A stretch of 64,000 bases of DNA from Moringa oleifera (taxonomy: Eukaryota > Streptophyta > Magnoliopsida > Brassicales > Moringaceae): NCBI GenBank assembly GCA_021397835.1, contig JAJFZO010000191.1:997001-1061000 (forward strand), written 5' to 3'. The position numbers were made by a program, and so were the translations under genes. Positions 1-14,051 of the stretch are shown one piece after another (positions within the stretch are counted from its first letter, which is position 1; every line of letters begins with the position of its first letter). The notes under the pieces were generated by a model that saw nothing but the letters and a program-made list of their open reading frames with translations, was not told where the DNA came from and did no database searches.

Positions 1-218
1 GACATGATAAAAGAAAATTAAATTCACTAAAAAATGGAAAATTGCCCAAGGGCAACACCTGCAGACGGGCAGCTATGCTGACCAGATCCTTAAACCCTGA
101 GAAAGAGCAGCACCACGACGCAATTTAGGCGCAAAACCCCTAAATGTGATGTTTACGGGAGTTTTTTCTTCTCATTGTGGGTTTGTTACTGGAGGCTGAG
201 AAACTGAGAGAAAATCAA
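1..218. other. upstream region and 5' UTR of the pseudouridine synthase gene
   Basis: No coding signal is seen. The stretch just before 219 is the likely 5' UTR: the reading frame is open from 177, but only through a GTG, and the first ATG in frame is at 219. I could not assign a TATA box. Confidence 0.5.
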
Positions 219-2879
219 ATGACAGAAAGTCATTCTCGAGATGCAACAGTTTCTGATTCTCCTGTAAGGCCGTTCAAAATTGCAAAAACCGAAAATTTTG
301 GTGACAAAAACGAAGAACAGCAACAGCAAGGATCGAGCATTGTCGCGCAATCTATGAACCCAAACTCTAGAATCCAACGCTATTTGGTGGCTATTGAGTA
401 TATTGGGACTCGGTTCTCTGGGTCCCAACAGCAGCCCAATTGCCGCACAGTCGTCGCTGCTCTAGAGGTAACATTTGGAATCTTTGTTTGGTCCTTAGCA
501 AATCCATCAAAGAAAGAATAGAGAACAAAAACAAAATTGAGAACTTATGCGTATTTTTGCTCGGGGAGTAAGTTACACTAATAAGCTGCGTATCTCTCTT
601 TTTTGCAAGGAAATGTTGGTTCATGTTGAGAAAATAAAGCAAAAAAAAAAAAAAAAAAAAGAGTTAGACTTTGTAGTGTTCTTTTATTTCTTAACAACAT
701 TCTGGTAAAGTGGAGTTGTTAATTTGGGAAAATAATATTCTCTTCCCTGAAAAATCAATAATTAAAGGTTGTGGAACTGTGAATCGCTTCAATGAGTACT
801 TCTGCTTGTGTTATTACAAGTTATGTTGATTTTATCGCAAATAAAAAGGCTTCCACAGTTCTGATCAGTGTTCTATTGTCAATTTCTTGTAGGAGGCTTT
901 CCATAAATTTATTGGCCAGCCAGTTTCAATCTTTTGCTCAAGTCGAACAGTGAGTATATGCTGCTCACTACTCTGCTTCCTTATTTTTAACTTGTAAAAT
1001 GCATATATAATTATTTCTTTGATGAAATGTTGAGATGTGTGAGAGAATGAGCAAAGATTTCAATGCCGTTTGAATCCATAAAATGTTAATGCATAATAAA
1101 AAATTTTATTGATACTGATTTGAGTCAAATTTAAGTTTGTGATTCTACCACTTTCAAACCACACGTGTGATAGTTTTTTGTTCAGGTTTAACATCAAGTG
1201 CTATGTTCACAGCAAAATTTAAGAATATGATTGCACAGGACTGTTCATCTAGTAAAATTCAGGTGGATTGGTTAGTTTTAGTCTCAATCTCTCTGTTCAT
1301 AATGTGCTGTAGTTTGGCAGATTTTTCATGCATTTTTACTTTCAAGGTTAATCATTTCTCTTTTTCTTTGATTCAAGAACTATTTGTTTGCATGGGTGAT
1401 ATGCTCATTATGTCTGTCAAAAAATGTGCTGGTTAACCTTTTGGTTTGTGTTTCTTTATCTAGGAAATGATGTGAATGTCCCATTTCTCGTTGTTGTAGG
1501 ATGCAGGAGTACATGCCCTATCAAATGTTTGCCATGTGGATGTGGAGCGCATCAGCAAAAGGAAGCCTGGGGAAGTGGTATATTACATAGACATTACCAT
1601 GTAGTATAAATTTTCTAATAAATGTTAGCAAATGGTACTGATTATTAAATGTTTGGCATGAACTTTAAAATAAAGTCCCAGACAAGTTAGCAGACGTGTG
1701 GAATGAAATATGATTTGGGTGGCAATGGTTTTGTTTCTGTTACATGCAGTTACCCCCTCATGAACCTGCTGTGGTTAGAAGAGCTGTGAACCATTTCTTA
1801 CAGGTTTTATTTCTGTGACCCTTAAAGTGTCTGATTGAGCAATTACTGGTTATGTTATTTCTCTTCCCATTCTTGCTAACACTGAATATTTGAGAGTTTC
1901 TGGTTGCTGTTTCTCCAAATATTAGATTCCCTAATATTTCTCTTGGCTGAACTTTCCAAAAATCTGACTTCTTCACCACAGCTAGATCCTTATTTATGGT
2001 TTCACATATGACCTAACTTTCTCTTGTGCTGATGTTAAGGCTATTCTGACAATTAAACTTTTGTTCCTTTCAGAGAAGTGAAGGTGATATTACAGTGATT
2101 GATGTTCGATGCGTTCCAAATGATTTTCATGCTAGGTACCAAGCTTGGGAGCGAACGTAGGTAGTCATGATTCAACTTCTACTTATAGAGATTATAGTCA
2201 CATGTCTAGGCAGCTACACGTATAGATGATTATATGCTTTATTGGATGTTAAACTAGGTTGCATATATTGTTAGTTACAAAACATTTCTTCTATAGTATG
2301 GGTTCATTTTTGGGCTGTATATAAACGTTCAGTGATACCACTGTTATAATGTCATTGAAGTTCCCCTCTACCGGTTGAGTTACAAATGTTTAGTTTCATT
2401 GTGGCCCTACCTCTGAATCCTGTGGGAGAAGAAAAGAAAAGTAATTTTGAACTCTTGAGTTAGCATTTAGGTATGCACTGTCCAGGCAGAAAGGTCTTGT
2501 ATGGTATGAGTTAATTTGGACTGAATTCAGAGCCCCAGTTACGATGTCATGGAAATTAAGATTTAATGGTTTAGTTACAATGATTTTATTTGATCGTAAC
2601 ACACCCCTGTAAGGAAGAAAAGAAAAGAGAAAAAAAATCTTCAACCCTGACTTAGAAGTAGAATATCTTCAACTCTGACTTAGAAGTTCTGCCCAGAAAA
2701 AGAAAAAAAAAATAACTTAGAATTTAGAATATATCTTCAACTCTGACTTAGAATTTAGAATTTATCTTCAACTCTAACTTAGAATTCAGATTACGTGCTC
2801 TCTCTCTCTGTCTCTCTCTCTGTGAGGCTGGGTAACATTAAGAGTATGCTGTCATTTGCCCCCCCCCCCCCCCCCCCTC

Positions 2880-2925
<46 letters not shown>

Positions 2926-5228
2926 GGAAAGGGGGGGGGGGGGTAATGTTAGAGTCTGCTGTTTTTTGCCCCCTTACTATCTTTTGATTTATGTATTTGT
3001 GTATGTTCATGTTTTATAATTTGAACTCCGCATGATAAATATTTGAATTATGTTGTTAAATGATTTTTTTAGGTACTTCTATCGCTTGCTATCGGGACCA
3101 GAGCCCTTGTCGACCTTCGAAAGAGACCGAGCCTGGCATGTTCCTGGAGAACTAAATCTCCATGCCATGCAGGTTCAGCAACTTTTATTGGCAATTTCAA
3201 GTAGTTATAAATTCATCCAACTGAAAAACAAACTGAGCATGTCATTGATATTCATGCAGGAAGCATGCAAAGTTCTTGTTGGATTTCATGATTTTAGTTC
3301 CTTCAGGGCAGCTGGTTGCCAGGTTCTTCCTTTTCCCTGAAGCACTTAGCTCTGTGTTCTTTTCCTATTCTTTTGTCTCTGTTCTTTCTGATTTTTGTGT
3401 CTTTGTTATGTAGAAGCAACTTCATTTTTTGATTTCTTAGTATCTTAAGATTTTGTGACCATGATGATGATGATAGGGGAGGGAGAATGGTAATATTCAC
3501 AAGTTTTTGGGTGCCTTATGGGAACTCCACACATCATTTCCAAGGTTGCTCTGTTTTATACATGTAGTTCTCGTGGATACTTCACCATGCCAGAAGGTTG
3601 GGCAGTGGTGCATATGGGTTTGTATTGGTCGGATTCCAGATAAATTTGCTTTACCAGAATTCCAGATTTTTAGGCTAAAAGCCAAGAAGTTTTAGAGGAT
3701 GATTCTTGGACTGGTTTTGCCACAACTCCCTTGTTTGGCTATAGGTTTCTGGTGGACACAGTTTGATTCTTTCGTGAGAGGGAAATACCTTTGGTCCATT
3801 TGAATGTTAATGGTCAGACTTAGCCTAAGTCTGCTACTGCTTTCAACCTACACAAATGATAGTATGGCATAAAAAATGCTGATATCCTTTTAACCGTTTT
3901 GTTGCAAGTATTTTGGGAGATATAAATGTTTAATCTATGCATCATTTGATACTCTGCATGATAAATTTTTCTAATACCATTTAGGGAATGATACATTTCC
4001 AGGCAACCTCACCCATCAGAACTTTAGATGAACTCCATGTTTCAGAGGTACCTTCTACTCCTTATTTTCCATCAGCCATGGAGAGGGAGCAAAGAAATTT
4101 AAATGGGAAACACAATAACGAGACCGAGATCGATTCATCTGTTAGTTCTCTGTCCAATAGTGGAGTGGGGAGCTCCAATGGAGAAATTGAGTTAGGATTT
4201 GGCACAAGGAGAAGGCATCGTAGTTATGTGGTAACAGCACGTGCACGCTCATTTCTTTACCACCAGGTGTATACTGCACTCTTGTTTTTCACTTACCCTG
4301 TTTACTCTTTGTTTTATGCAATTGTATTGGTTGTGCTTTAAGGATTATCACTTTGATATGATGGATTCGTTGGAAACAAATTTAGATGACATTAGAAGGG
4401 GAAAGGCAATGTCTTCTTACAATTTGGGGAGCACAATTTAGGATCGGCTACGTTTTAAAGCATGTGCCATATAATGATCATAGCTGCAAAACAAATGAAA
4501 AACAACTTGACCAAATAAATTTGCTGGCCATTTAGAATAGAGATGAGGATTAAACTTATGTGTTCAATCTAAAATTCTGAATGATATCTATGCCTGCATT
4601 TATCTTCTTTCATGCCCCAGATAAGTGTGACCATGCCCAGATGAAGTGTAGACAATAAGATGCATTTATCAAACTGGTTACCTGCTTAAATCTCGTCCAA
4701 ACTGCATAACGTTCCTCTCACGCAACAGCCAATAAATAACCTGCATTCATGGAGATGGTCTTTAAGTTCATGCATTTCTTGGCAAATTATGCATTGTCTG
4801 CCACCATTTAGGTTCTTCAGAGGCTTGTCTCAGGTTTTGTAGCTTAAAAGTGAACAAAGCAAATCCTATTGTGGGATGGTGAGAATCAAACCAGAACATG
4901 ACAAACAATAAGGACATGACTTATTCTAGACAATATTTTGGCTAAAAAGCTTAGGGAACTTAAATCTTTATGCAGGTAAGGCTGCTTGTTGGAGTTCTCA
5001 AATGTGTTGGCACCGGAGACTTGACAGTTTCTGATGGTATGCCTTTTATCTTCCACATATTTTCTTATAAAAAAAAACTCCCACCTATTATGTGCATGTA
5101 GAAAATTGTGTATTTCTAATTTTGTTTCAGTTGAAAGAATCTTGAACGCGAAGACAGTGACTGCTGCAAGTCCCATGGCCCCTGCGTGTGGCCTGTATCT
5201 TGGACATGTGAAATATGATTTGCCATGA
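219..5228 (+). CDS. tRNA pseudouridine synthase, TruA family
   Basis: The gene encodes an enzyme that converts uridine to pseudouridine in tRNA. The model has ten exons: 219-467, 893-949, 1500-1577, 1750-1803, 2074-2156, 3073-3172, 3260-3322, 4003-4266, 4976-5036 and 5131-5228. Phases agree at every junction and give 368 residues. The family signature RTDAGVHAL is split by the second intron; its Asp, about residue 103, is the nucleophile known for TruA. Further family blocks follow: FHARYQAWERTYFYRLL, a GFHDFSSFRAAGCQ block, and a C-terminal ARSFLYHQVRLLVG block. Residues 1-50 are polar and probably disordered, with no clear organelle presequence. The 88-codon exon 8 carries a low-complexity insert (about residues 225-260) before RRHRSYVV, longer than in bacterial TruA. 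The start was chosen as the first in-frame ATG. The gene converges on the bromodomain gene. Which TruA paralogue this is cannot be settled here. Confidence 0.9.
2632..2980. repeat. compound repeat cluster inside a TruA intron
   Basis: Within the intron after exon 5 there are four imperfect copies of a 20-base unit reading close to TCTTCAACTCTGACTTAGAA (2638-2790). A (CT)n tract follows, then 19 consecutive C (2859-2877), a second (CT)n tract to about 2922, and a run of 13 G (2931-2943). A block beginning GGTAACATTAAGAGTATGCT before the C run recurs in diverged form after the G run, so the CT/C tract sits within a local duplication. Such tracts are also prone to sequencing error. Confidence 0.8.
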
Positions 5229-6343
5229 GGATTGCTGCTTCATCAGAAATTATTAGGCGCTTCTGCTGTGACATCAGATAAGGATGCTTCAGTTTTCAAA
5301 AGAGACTGCCCTGCAGATTCACCTGGATCCCTGGGATGATATCTATAGTAATGATGAGTTTCTTGTTTTAGTTCCCAACTTGTAGTGTGTTGACTTTCAG
5401 GTTTATCAACAAAACCTTCTCAGGGATAAGGAATTAAGGAAATTTCTGTATGATAGTTCTAAGCTGGAATGGTCTGCTTTGTAAGAAGCATGGTTCTCTG
5501 AAAGTAATGACATGGGATGGTTCTTTCTCCTATTAATTCACTCAATTATTAATGCAGAGTGACGTGTTAAGAGATGGCAAGCCCTTCTGATTGAGGGCCA
5601 GCAAAGGTCATTAGTCCCCTCCTCAGAATTGGCTATTTGGGCTTCTCCAGCAAGGTGTGTTATGTCAGCATTTGAGCTAACTGCCACATTGGCATTCCTG
5701 CTTGCATGATAATGTTTGCTCGGCGCAAACTGTTATCATATTGTTCGTATCAAAATTTGAATTGCTCTGATCAACCATGAAAGAGAAAAGCTGAATGAAG
5801 AGATAAGTCTGCTTGATTTCTAAATCATGTGGAGATCCCATTGGGTGTTTATGAATAAAAAAAAAACCAAGCGTACTCTCTTCAGGCATAATGTTACTTC
5901 CATCTCTTAGAGTGTCCCAACTTGCTTTTTCTCCGTGCGTATACAGTTCTCTTTTATTTACTTGTCTTCAATGTCATTGTCAAAAGAAGATTAAACTGCA
6001 TCCCAGTGAATTGGAGACGCAAGTAGTTGTCTGAGGCAAGCTAGTGCCAAGATATAAAACCACAAATCCAAATAAGAACTTTTCTAGTAATCATTTGCTA
6101 GTGCCATAAAACTTGCATCATCCTAACTTCACAATGTTAGACTTGGTTCCATCCTTTTGGCCTCCCAAATCTCCTCCTAAATCAATACATCATCATGTGT
6201 TTTTGTCATCATAGAATCAAAGTGGCCATTTCTCTTTCTCTTGACATAACATAAATTAGAGGATGACTCAGAAACCACTTATCACAGGAACCCAATGGTA
6301 CCCTTACACATGCATTGAATAATTGAATCTGGGGACGAACGTC
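5229..6343. other. intergenic, convergent 3' UTRs
   Basis: This 1.1-kb stretch lies between the stop codons of the TruA (+) and bromodomain (-) genes. I see no exon, RNA gene or repeat; it probably holds both 3' UTRs and polyadenylation sites. Confidence 0.6.
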
Positions 6344-9300
6344 CTACTTCATGATGGTCTCAATTGCTGCATGTATGTAACTAGTACGGGCAGAACCATG
6401 TCGCTGAGCAAGCGAATGAGGTCCAACCCAAACAGATTTGTTATTGTCAGGGAAGAGAATTCCACATAAACTCAAAAGCATGGGATCCTCAGAGTGGAAT
6501 TTCTTGTAAATTTCCACTTTCTGTTGCCTTTCTTGTGACTCCTGCCACCACATCAAGACCATGACATTAAGTACAGTTGACAGATGTTAAGAAATAAATA
6601 ATTTCTTTGTCTTTTCATCAGTTCAACCTAATTGCTCAAGCACTATATATGAGAAAGCTACAATGAGATCACAAGTTGGCACTAATTGCTTAAACTATCT
6701 CCATTCTCATTTAACACCATTATAACAATATCATGAAGTACATAATAAAACTAGCTTTAAATTGCATGAAAGCAGGTCCACTGATGCAAGAACAACCTCT
6801 CAAACTAAATGGAATCCATCAATAAGAAGGTGAAAGATCCACTGGGACCCACCTTAGAGTTTATATCATTATCACTAATCGATGAAAATGGGAAATTGGA
6901 GAAAAGAACTTATGCAGTTAACTAGGACAACAGCAAACTTACCTCTGGTACTATCAATGCAAGTTAGAAAATATTGGGGTGTAACTATAAGAAAGCTTTG
7001 CTATACATCTTAAATATGCTAACCACATCCTGATGTTTATTCAATGCAAAGATCCTGTGTTTGATGCCAAATGGAAAGTAGCTAGAGGGAAGAAAAAATT
7101 TGAAATACCTTTCGCTTCTGCCACTGAACTGCTGCAGTTTCCTCCCCATGCTGTACTGAAGTATGTCCTTTCTGATCACTCTGAACTTCTTCAGCTGGAT
7201 TCTCTGCTATTCCGCTCAGAGGCTGTCTATTTGGCTCCTCTCCTGATTTATCACTAAACTGAGACTTAGCTTTTGATTCAGTTTCAATTTTCTTGTCAAT
7301 CTCCATCTCATTTTCTTCCTCCTCCTCATCGTCTTCTTCTTCATCCTCTATATGCTTCTCTTCCACGGGGCTATACTGCTGTTCAGTATCCAGTTTTACC
7401 TCTTCTGCTTTACCTTCTACCTCAGCATCTACATCCAGGTCAATTGATTCACCCATATTTAATGATGAATCCCCACCAGAATGACTTTCTATGAGTGAAG
7501 ATTCCTTCAAGAAGACAGGATAGAAAAATGTAAGTTTTAGTTCCAAGAATGATGAATAAACACCTTTTATACAGACTACCAAAAAAACTGAAAATAGAAA
7601 TCAGAAAACAAATGTTGTAAGTAAAAATTATTAATATAAGATTTAGTCTATGTCAGTGGTAATATTTCATGATGTATAAATTGATTAAATCACTCCCCAA
7701 ATAACAAGTGAAAATGACTGCATTGATCAATTAAATTCACAATGACAATGCTGTCACTGATTTCTGTAAACAGTTGATGCTATCAAGGAAATGTCCTTGC
7801 CCCTAGCTATAGGAGAGGCCGCCTTGGGTCCTTGAGGTCAATCCTTCATGGTGGTTGAAAGCATTAGCAACAAGCAAAAGAATACATTAGAAGAGCAATG
7901 ACAAGCGGGAGAGAGGGGAGAGGGGAGGGGATGGTGACTGGGAGATGGGTTGATAAAAACAGTTTGATATTAAATTTTGAAATAGGATTAAATGATATTG
8001 ATTGGAACCCAAGTTAGACTTAGATGGCTGAACCTCTTGAAAACTGAAAAGGGATGGAGTGTAAAGATAAATCAGGAATAAACTTCAGCCTTCAGTCTGT
8101 TTTAAAGCCATGCAGTGTCTACATGTCCATCAATTATTTCCACCAGGAGCTGAACCCGAAGGCCAGTGTAAGAGTAATTTCCATTAATTCAGTTTAAGGG
8201 AGTTAATATTGTTTAATTTGCATAACTATAGGGAGAACATTGTTGCAATTGGAACTTCAGGAACCAATTAAGTAGTCAGCGGTTAAACCTTCGAATTTCA
8301 GATACCTGTGTTATTAACTACAAGGAAGGAACTGATCAGGTCTATTCAAAATATCCCATTAAAAAACAAGGAAGCTGTGAGGCTAACCTCTTGCTTGATC
8401 TCTTGAACTCCAACCTGGCCTCTAGCAAGTCGGGCATTCTCCTCACGCTCTCTTTTGCGGCGCTTCAAAACACATATGGCACATAAACAGTCATGCTTAT
8501 GGCGCCTTCTGCAAATGCAACGAAAAAACGGTGAATTTGACAATGCCTGTAAAGTACTTTGCAATAACACCAGAAGAGTAAGAAGTAGCCATATGAAATG
8601 TTCTCATTAAGGAAGTATACCATGATAATAGTAATAGGGTAGCAAATGGGACAGAGAAGGGGGTAAGACCTTGCAACCTATTATTCTACAAATCTAAAAT
8701 TAGGAGACCTGAGACAAACAAAATCCAACTACAAAGTGACTGCATATCAAAATTTAACATCCACAAGCTTAAACATTGTCAAGCAATATTGAGTTCCTTA
8801 GACCTCAACAAATTGATTCCCATCCAAAAAGACCACGACTTGAAACTGAACTATGATATTAGGAATACAGCCACATAAGTACGCAAGTTCCATTTTTTAT
8901 TGGAGTTCAACTTCTCATTTCTCATTGTTTTCTAGTGGTTAGTGAGGCCCATGTTCAGCAAACGGCCTTTCACTATGACAAGGGTAGGACATCTGACAGC
9001 AAGCTCAATGAAAAGATAGAATTGTATAGATATAATAAACTCAAGCCGAGCCAAAAGCAAGCAACGTGATTCCTTTTTTATAACATTTTACACTAATAAT
9101 GATAATCAAGAAACCAAAGGGAAGAAACCCTTGTACATACACAAGAGAAACATGAAAGAGAACAAGAAAAAATAGTATAAGAGGAAAGGACATAGCTTCT
9201 ATGTGAAAGTACCGATGATAACTCTAGGAAAAGATATGAAGAAGGCAAAAGTGGAAACAATTATCCCTAAGAAAGGGTTCCACAAGGTTCAATATCTAAA

Positions 9301-12125
9301 CCTACAAAATAGAACACCCAACGTCTTCAGAAGCTCTATAGTTCCCACAACAAGGCAGATCTGCAAAGCAAATCATGCTGTCACTGCTTCTCTTAGATAT
9401 TCCTCTATTCTGCTTTCTGACCCATAACTGTCTGGGGAATCACCAGATGAATCCAAATCAAAGTACAGGGGAGAAAAGGTAAAGAAATAAACATCGAGAA
9501 CCTACCTAGCTAATGAACAAAGTCACCATAAATTGTTAATTGTTTCCACATCATTCTGAAAGGATAACTTTATAGAACAACTCCCAGAATTTCAAAAGCG
9601 AAGGCGAAGAAAAAGGAATAGATGAAAAACAAAATAACACAATGTTTCTTTCTGGGCTTCTCTGCTACTGCTGTAACATAAAATCCATGTGAACATATAC
9701 AGTTGAGACCACAACTCTATAGAGACTACAGAGAAAGAAAGACAAACAAAATCTGCAAAAACATACCCATGACGCTTTTGAGTCTTCTGTTTCGATTGAG
9801 CACTTTTCATATGTACTTTGCCTTGACTAAATTGTGAAACGTCCTCTGATTGAGTGTTGTCAACACCTAATGAGAACGAAACAAAGAATGATGCAGTCAT
9901 TATGAAATTATAAAATTGTTAAAAAACTTATAAGGCGAAGATTCAGACCTAATGTGTTTATACTCCTAAAGCATTATAATAGCAAATAATATATTTTCAA
10001 GGAAACTACAAAGTTGAAAAAGCTACACAAAAGTAAGCCTTATTAAGCTAAAATAATGATGCTGGTAAGCGAAGTAAAACATTTGACTCATCTTCCTCAA
10101 AGCTGAAAGCACCAAAACAAAGCATAGAAAAAAGCAAAGCTTTGGACAGCGTCAGAAGCTTCAAAAATACATAACAGTGGACTATCAAAAAAAGCAAAAC
10201 ACATTACTCAAAGGAAAATAAAAGTGTTACGAAAAGAAAAGAAAGAGAGCCCATAATAAACCAACATCCTTATAGGTACACTTTTTCCTATTTCACAGCA
10301 ATCAACAAATGGGTCATAGTATCATGTCTATGATATCCGAGTACCCTTCAAATCTGACAAATAACTGAGGAAAAAATAAATAATCTGTATATAAGAGCTG
10401 TTCAGCCTACAGGAGAAAAAAATTTGAAATATAAGGAGCATATACTAAGCACAAAATCCAATCAGTACCCCTTGCTTGTTCATTGTACAACCCAGCTGCA
10501 GTCCAATACTTCATGAAATTCTTCTTCACCCGCCTCATTAGGTCCACAATATAATCACCTTTATTGTTGTACTTACAACAGTTCTCCCAGATGTACTGTA
10601 CATCCTTGTAAACTTCCTCTGAATTCCTATACTTGTTACCATTTTCAAGATTGCTGCAAATTGTTCCAAAATCCATAGGTGTATCTATGATATCGAAATA
10701 ATCCTGATTCCCAACAGAAAATAAAATAAAATAGTCAATATGCCAAAGCATTATGGCATAACTAGAGACATCAATATCACCACCGTCCTTGCCCAAAAGT
10801 GCAAGAGGAGAGGAAAAGGAAAAAAAATCATTTACTTCTAAAACCAATACAAATATAACATGACTATTATAACATAAACTTCTTTACTTAAGATCACAGG
10901 ATCAAGAAATTGTGAATGATCAATCACCAACAATGAAAAAGAGATTTAAGATCGTAGCATCCACTCAAACATATTGGTGCATGCATGTATATGAATGACA
11001 TGACTAAATTGTGCCAGCTGGTATTTGAAACTTTGGGTATTTAGTTAGCATTATGTAAAGATAAGAGATAAACTTCAACTCTTTGCAAATTTTATCCACC
11101 CAACTGCCTAAAGATAAAAAGTCAGCCTATACAAAAATATTAGAAAATCTTTCATCTTTTGGGCAATCTTCCCTACAGATAGAGTCGCTACCGAAAAAAT
11201 GTGAGGAATAAAACCAGAGGTTTAAAGCACCATGTCATAAAGGCCAGAAACCTGATCTCTCCCAGCTACCCTTGAATTATATACCTATGCAGCATATATG
11301 TCACTACCAGCAACTCATACTTACAGGTATTCCAAGAGCTTCAGGATTCACAGGTACATTGAAAGGCTCAGCAGCATCCATTTTCATCACCTTCTTAATC
11401 ACCTACAAAGGAAATAGGGGTGGGACAAATAATCACAATTTCATTGCACATGTTTTGAGAAAAACCACACCGACCAACTTAACAATCAGAAAAATCAATA
11501 ATAATTGAAATCAAAATCTCCAACATACTGTCAGGGCAGCATTTAATTCTTGCTTATTGTATCTAACATCGCGAAGAGGCATCTTCTCCTGTGCCGTAAC
11601 AGCATTAGTACTCCTGTCGACACCCGAACCACTCAAGGCCCTTGAAGATTTAATTTTTATACTTCCAGCTTTCTTTGACACATTCCCGAAGACACCTGCT
11701 TTCATTCCAGGCAATGAATTGACACTATCCTCTATTTTCTCAGCAACCATACCACGTCTCTCCACACCCATTTGTGGGCTACTCTTATCGGTATCACTAT
11801 GTGATGGGACATCAGATTCCAAAACTTTTGGAGTCTTAAGCTTAACCTTGACATACCCAACTGATTTGCCCACAGCCTTATCAATGGACCCATCTGGGTT
11901 TATATTAGCAACATTTAATGGCTGATCAGTTCCAGTCGAGGAAGGCGTGTCAACCTCCATTCCAGATTCATATTCATTGTTATCAAATCCCTCATCACCC
12001 CCAGAATTATATCCAGAATTTTGACTAGCAACTTTACCAATTGCCTCATCTGCAGCACCGTGGGCAGCCACTGCCAACGAGCCTTTTTGCTTGCTGCCTT
12101 TCTTGTGCCCACGCTTCCGCTTCAT
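6344..12125 (-). CDS. bromodomain-containing nuclear protein
   Basis: The model has seven exons on the minus strand: 12125-11529, 11402-11325, 10703-10469, 9866-9767, 8508-8388, 7504-7109 and 6541-6344. Phases are consistent and the product is 574 residues. The first exon begins MKRKRGHKKGSKQKG, a basic nuclear-type start, followed by about 180 polar residues. A single bromodomain covers about residues 185-300: PFNVPVNPEALGIPDYFDII is the ZA loop and Tyr270-Asn271 is the position that binds acetyl-lysine. Next come a Cys/His-rich basic block (RRHKHDCLCAIC then KRRKREREE), a long acidic stretch (EDEEEDDEEEEE) and a conserved C-terminus. This layout matches the plant family that includes Arabidopsis At1g58025 and At5g46550, by recollection. 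The inferred role is a reader of acetylated histones. An acceptor-like TTAG three bases before the ATG suggests a 5' UTR intron of about 12131-12781. A decayed partial paralogue lies 4.4 kb upstream on the same strand. Confidence 0.85.
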
Positions 12126-13076
12126 GATCTAACAGAAAAGTCAGATTTATTTTCATCTATACTACAAGCAACCAAAAATAAAACTTAATACAAAATCTTC
12201 AATTCAGCACAGTTCAAGAAAGAAAAACCATTCCTTCCACCAAAATAACTAAATAAATAAATAAACACTAAATTTTAATACAAATGCACAATAAATTCAT
12301 TATTCATTGTTGCAGCATCTTTTAAATGCAAAGCTCATCAAGATGCTAGGAACATGTTTTTTATTCCTAGGAACCTGTAAAATTCAAGTGTTAGAACTTA
12401 CAGAAAAGTTTATACTTTTCCTCGAAGAAAAGAACAGCAGTCAAAACACACTGGGGGGGAATATGAAGAAAGATAAAACTTCAGAGGCACACGGAGATGA
12501 AATCCTCAAAATTTAACTACATATTCATGGCAGCAACTAAGAGACCGTCCAAAATAACAATGGCAAACCAAAAAGGGTTCTTCTCGCAAGAATGATCTTC
12601 AATCAAACCCTAGAATAAAATCGAAGGGCAATTACCTAAAACTACTTTATGATTTCATGAAAAGGCATCGAATTTCAGTCTATAATCTCCTCGATTACCG
12701 ACGGAGCCTTTGTTCATCGAGAATAACACTAACAAATTTGCCACAGAAAATTTTGAATAAAAGAAACAAAGAGAAAGGTACCGATAAAGCTCAAATCTGA
12801 AAACGAAAATTTGAAATTTGCGAGGGAAATAGCGTTAATACCTTTTGATAAATCCGAGCTGAGAAGTTTACAGTGCGCGCTTTTTACAGTTCTCGGAGAT
12901 GATACTGTACGATATCTTAAAGAGGGACCTGTTACCCCTTACTAGGAAGTACGAAGTCTCCAAACGGGAAGAGTTAGATCAAGGGTACTGAAAATTTATG
13001 TCGGACTACTGAAGCGTCGTCGTTTCTTATACATGAAATGAAATAACAGTAAACAGCACAATCTGAGCAGTGGCAG

Positions 13077-13122
<46 letters not shown>

Positions 13123-14051
13123 ATATACACACACACACATAGCAGAACCAAGCCCTCTTTTTGTATGTCTCTTGCTAATATTTGTAATATTTAATAATTT
13201 ATTAATTTTTTCAGAGGTATGATTTATTATTCTTATTAAAATTAAGCTCTATTTTTTTTCAGTAAAACGATAAGAACTATGTTTTGCATGGTTCCTTTTG
13301 TTTTTCTAAAATTTGATTTTATAATTTTATCAAATCTAAAATATCAAAATGATATAAAATTTAATATAAATAATTATGTTAATAAAATATTAATATATTT
13401 ATTTTTAATATTTATTTATATAACATGTAGCTTGACAAACACATCATTAAACCCTTACCACATTAAATCAAAGATATCATATCAACATCTGCAAATTTAT
13501 CATCACCTATCTTTTCCAATTCACTTAATAAAAAAAATTCGCAAAACTATTACCTACATACTTAAAAAAATATATATCTATCTTACTTAGTCATAATAAA
13601 ATTATCTATAAATAATATCAAATATCTTTTTTTTTTATAACTCATTTAAAATATATAATAATTTAAATTTCTTTCATCGCTTCTGAGGTCAAAGTATCAT
13701 AGACAAATAGAAGGATGAACTGAATGATGTACTTGTTAAAACTCTTAAACAATTCTATAATCATATTAGAAAATTGAAATTGGTAGAAAATATTATAAAA
13801 CTATAGAAATGTATAGTCTGTCCAGGTGATGCATTCATCATGGCATTCAAAACCTACATCATCCAGACAATACAACATTCACAGTGAGGAATCCTACAAA
13901 CATTTCACAAACCTAACTTTACAAATTGAGTAGTTATGGTACTCAGGTCAAGTAGAAAAAGACAGCTGCTCTTGTGGCTTCAATTAAGATCAACACAGGA
14001 AGTCCAGTGAAGCAGATGCAGAATAGGTAAAGGGACAAGTTGGCGTGAAGA
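12126..14051. other. bromodomain-gene 5' region and AT-rich intergenic
   Basis: About 12126-12900 is the likely 5' UTR of the bromodomain gene, with a candidate leader intron. From about 13150 to 13680 the sequence is very AT-rich with poly-T and poly-A runs and no recognisable gene; the open frame at 13279-13590 looks like chance, with low-complexity composition. 13800-14050 is probably the 3' UTR of the Transposase_24 gene. Confidence 0.5.
13079..13139. repeat. (TA)n then (CA)n microsatellite
   Basis: About 42 bases of alternating TA are followed by TCTATATA and a short (CA)n tract. It lies in intergenic DNA upstream of the bromodomain gene. Confidence 0.95.

Noticed and set aside
2795..3019. 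Open frame full of Ser/Leu and Pro across the CT and C tracts
   Set aside because: It is a translation of simple repeats inside an intron.
7273..7494. Plus-strand frames over the acidic exon of the bromodomain gene
   Set aside because: They are opposite-strand readings of a GAA/GAG-rich coding exon, giving Ser/Leu-rich artefacts.
13279..13590. 103-codon frame rich in Ile, Tyr and Asn
   Set aside because: It lies in AT-rich low-complexity DNA with no splice context or similarity.
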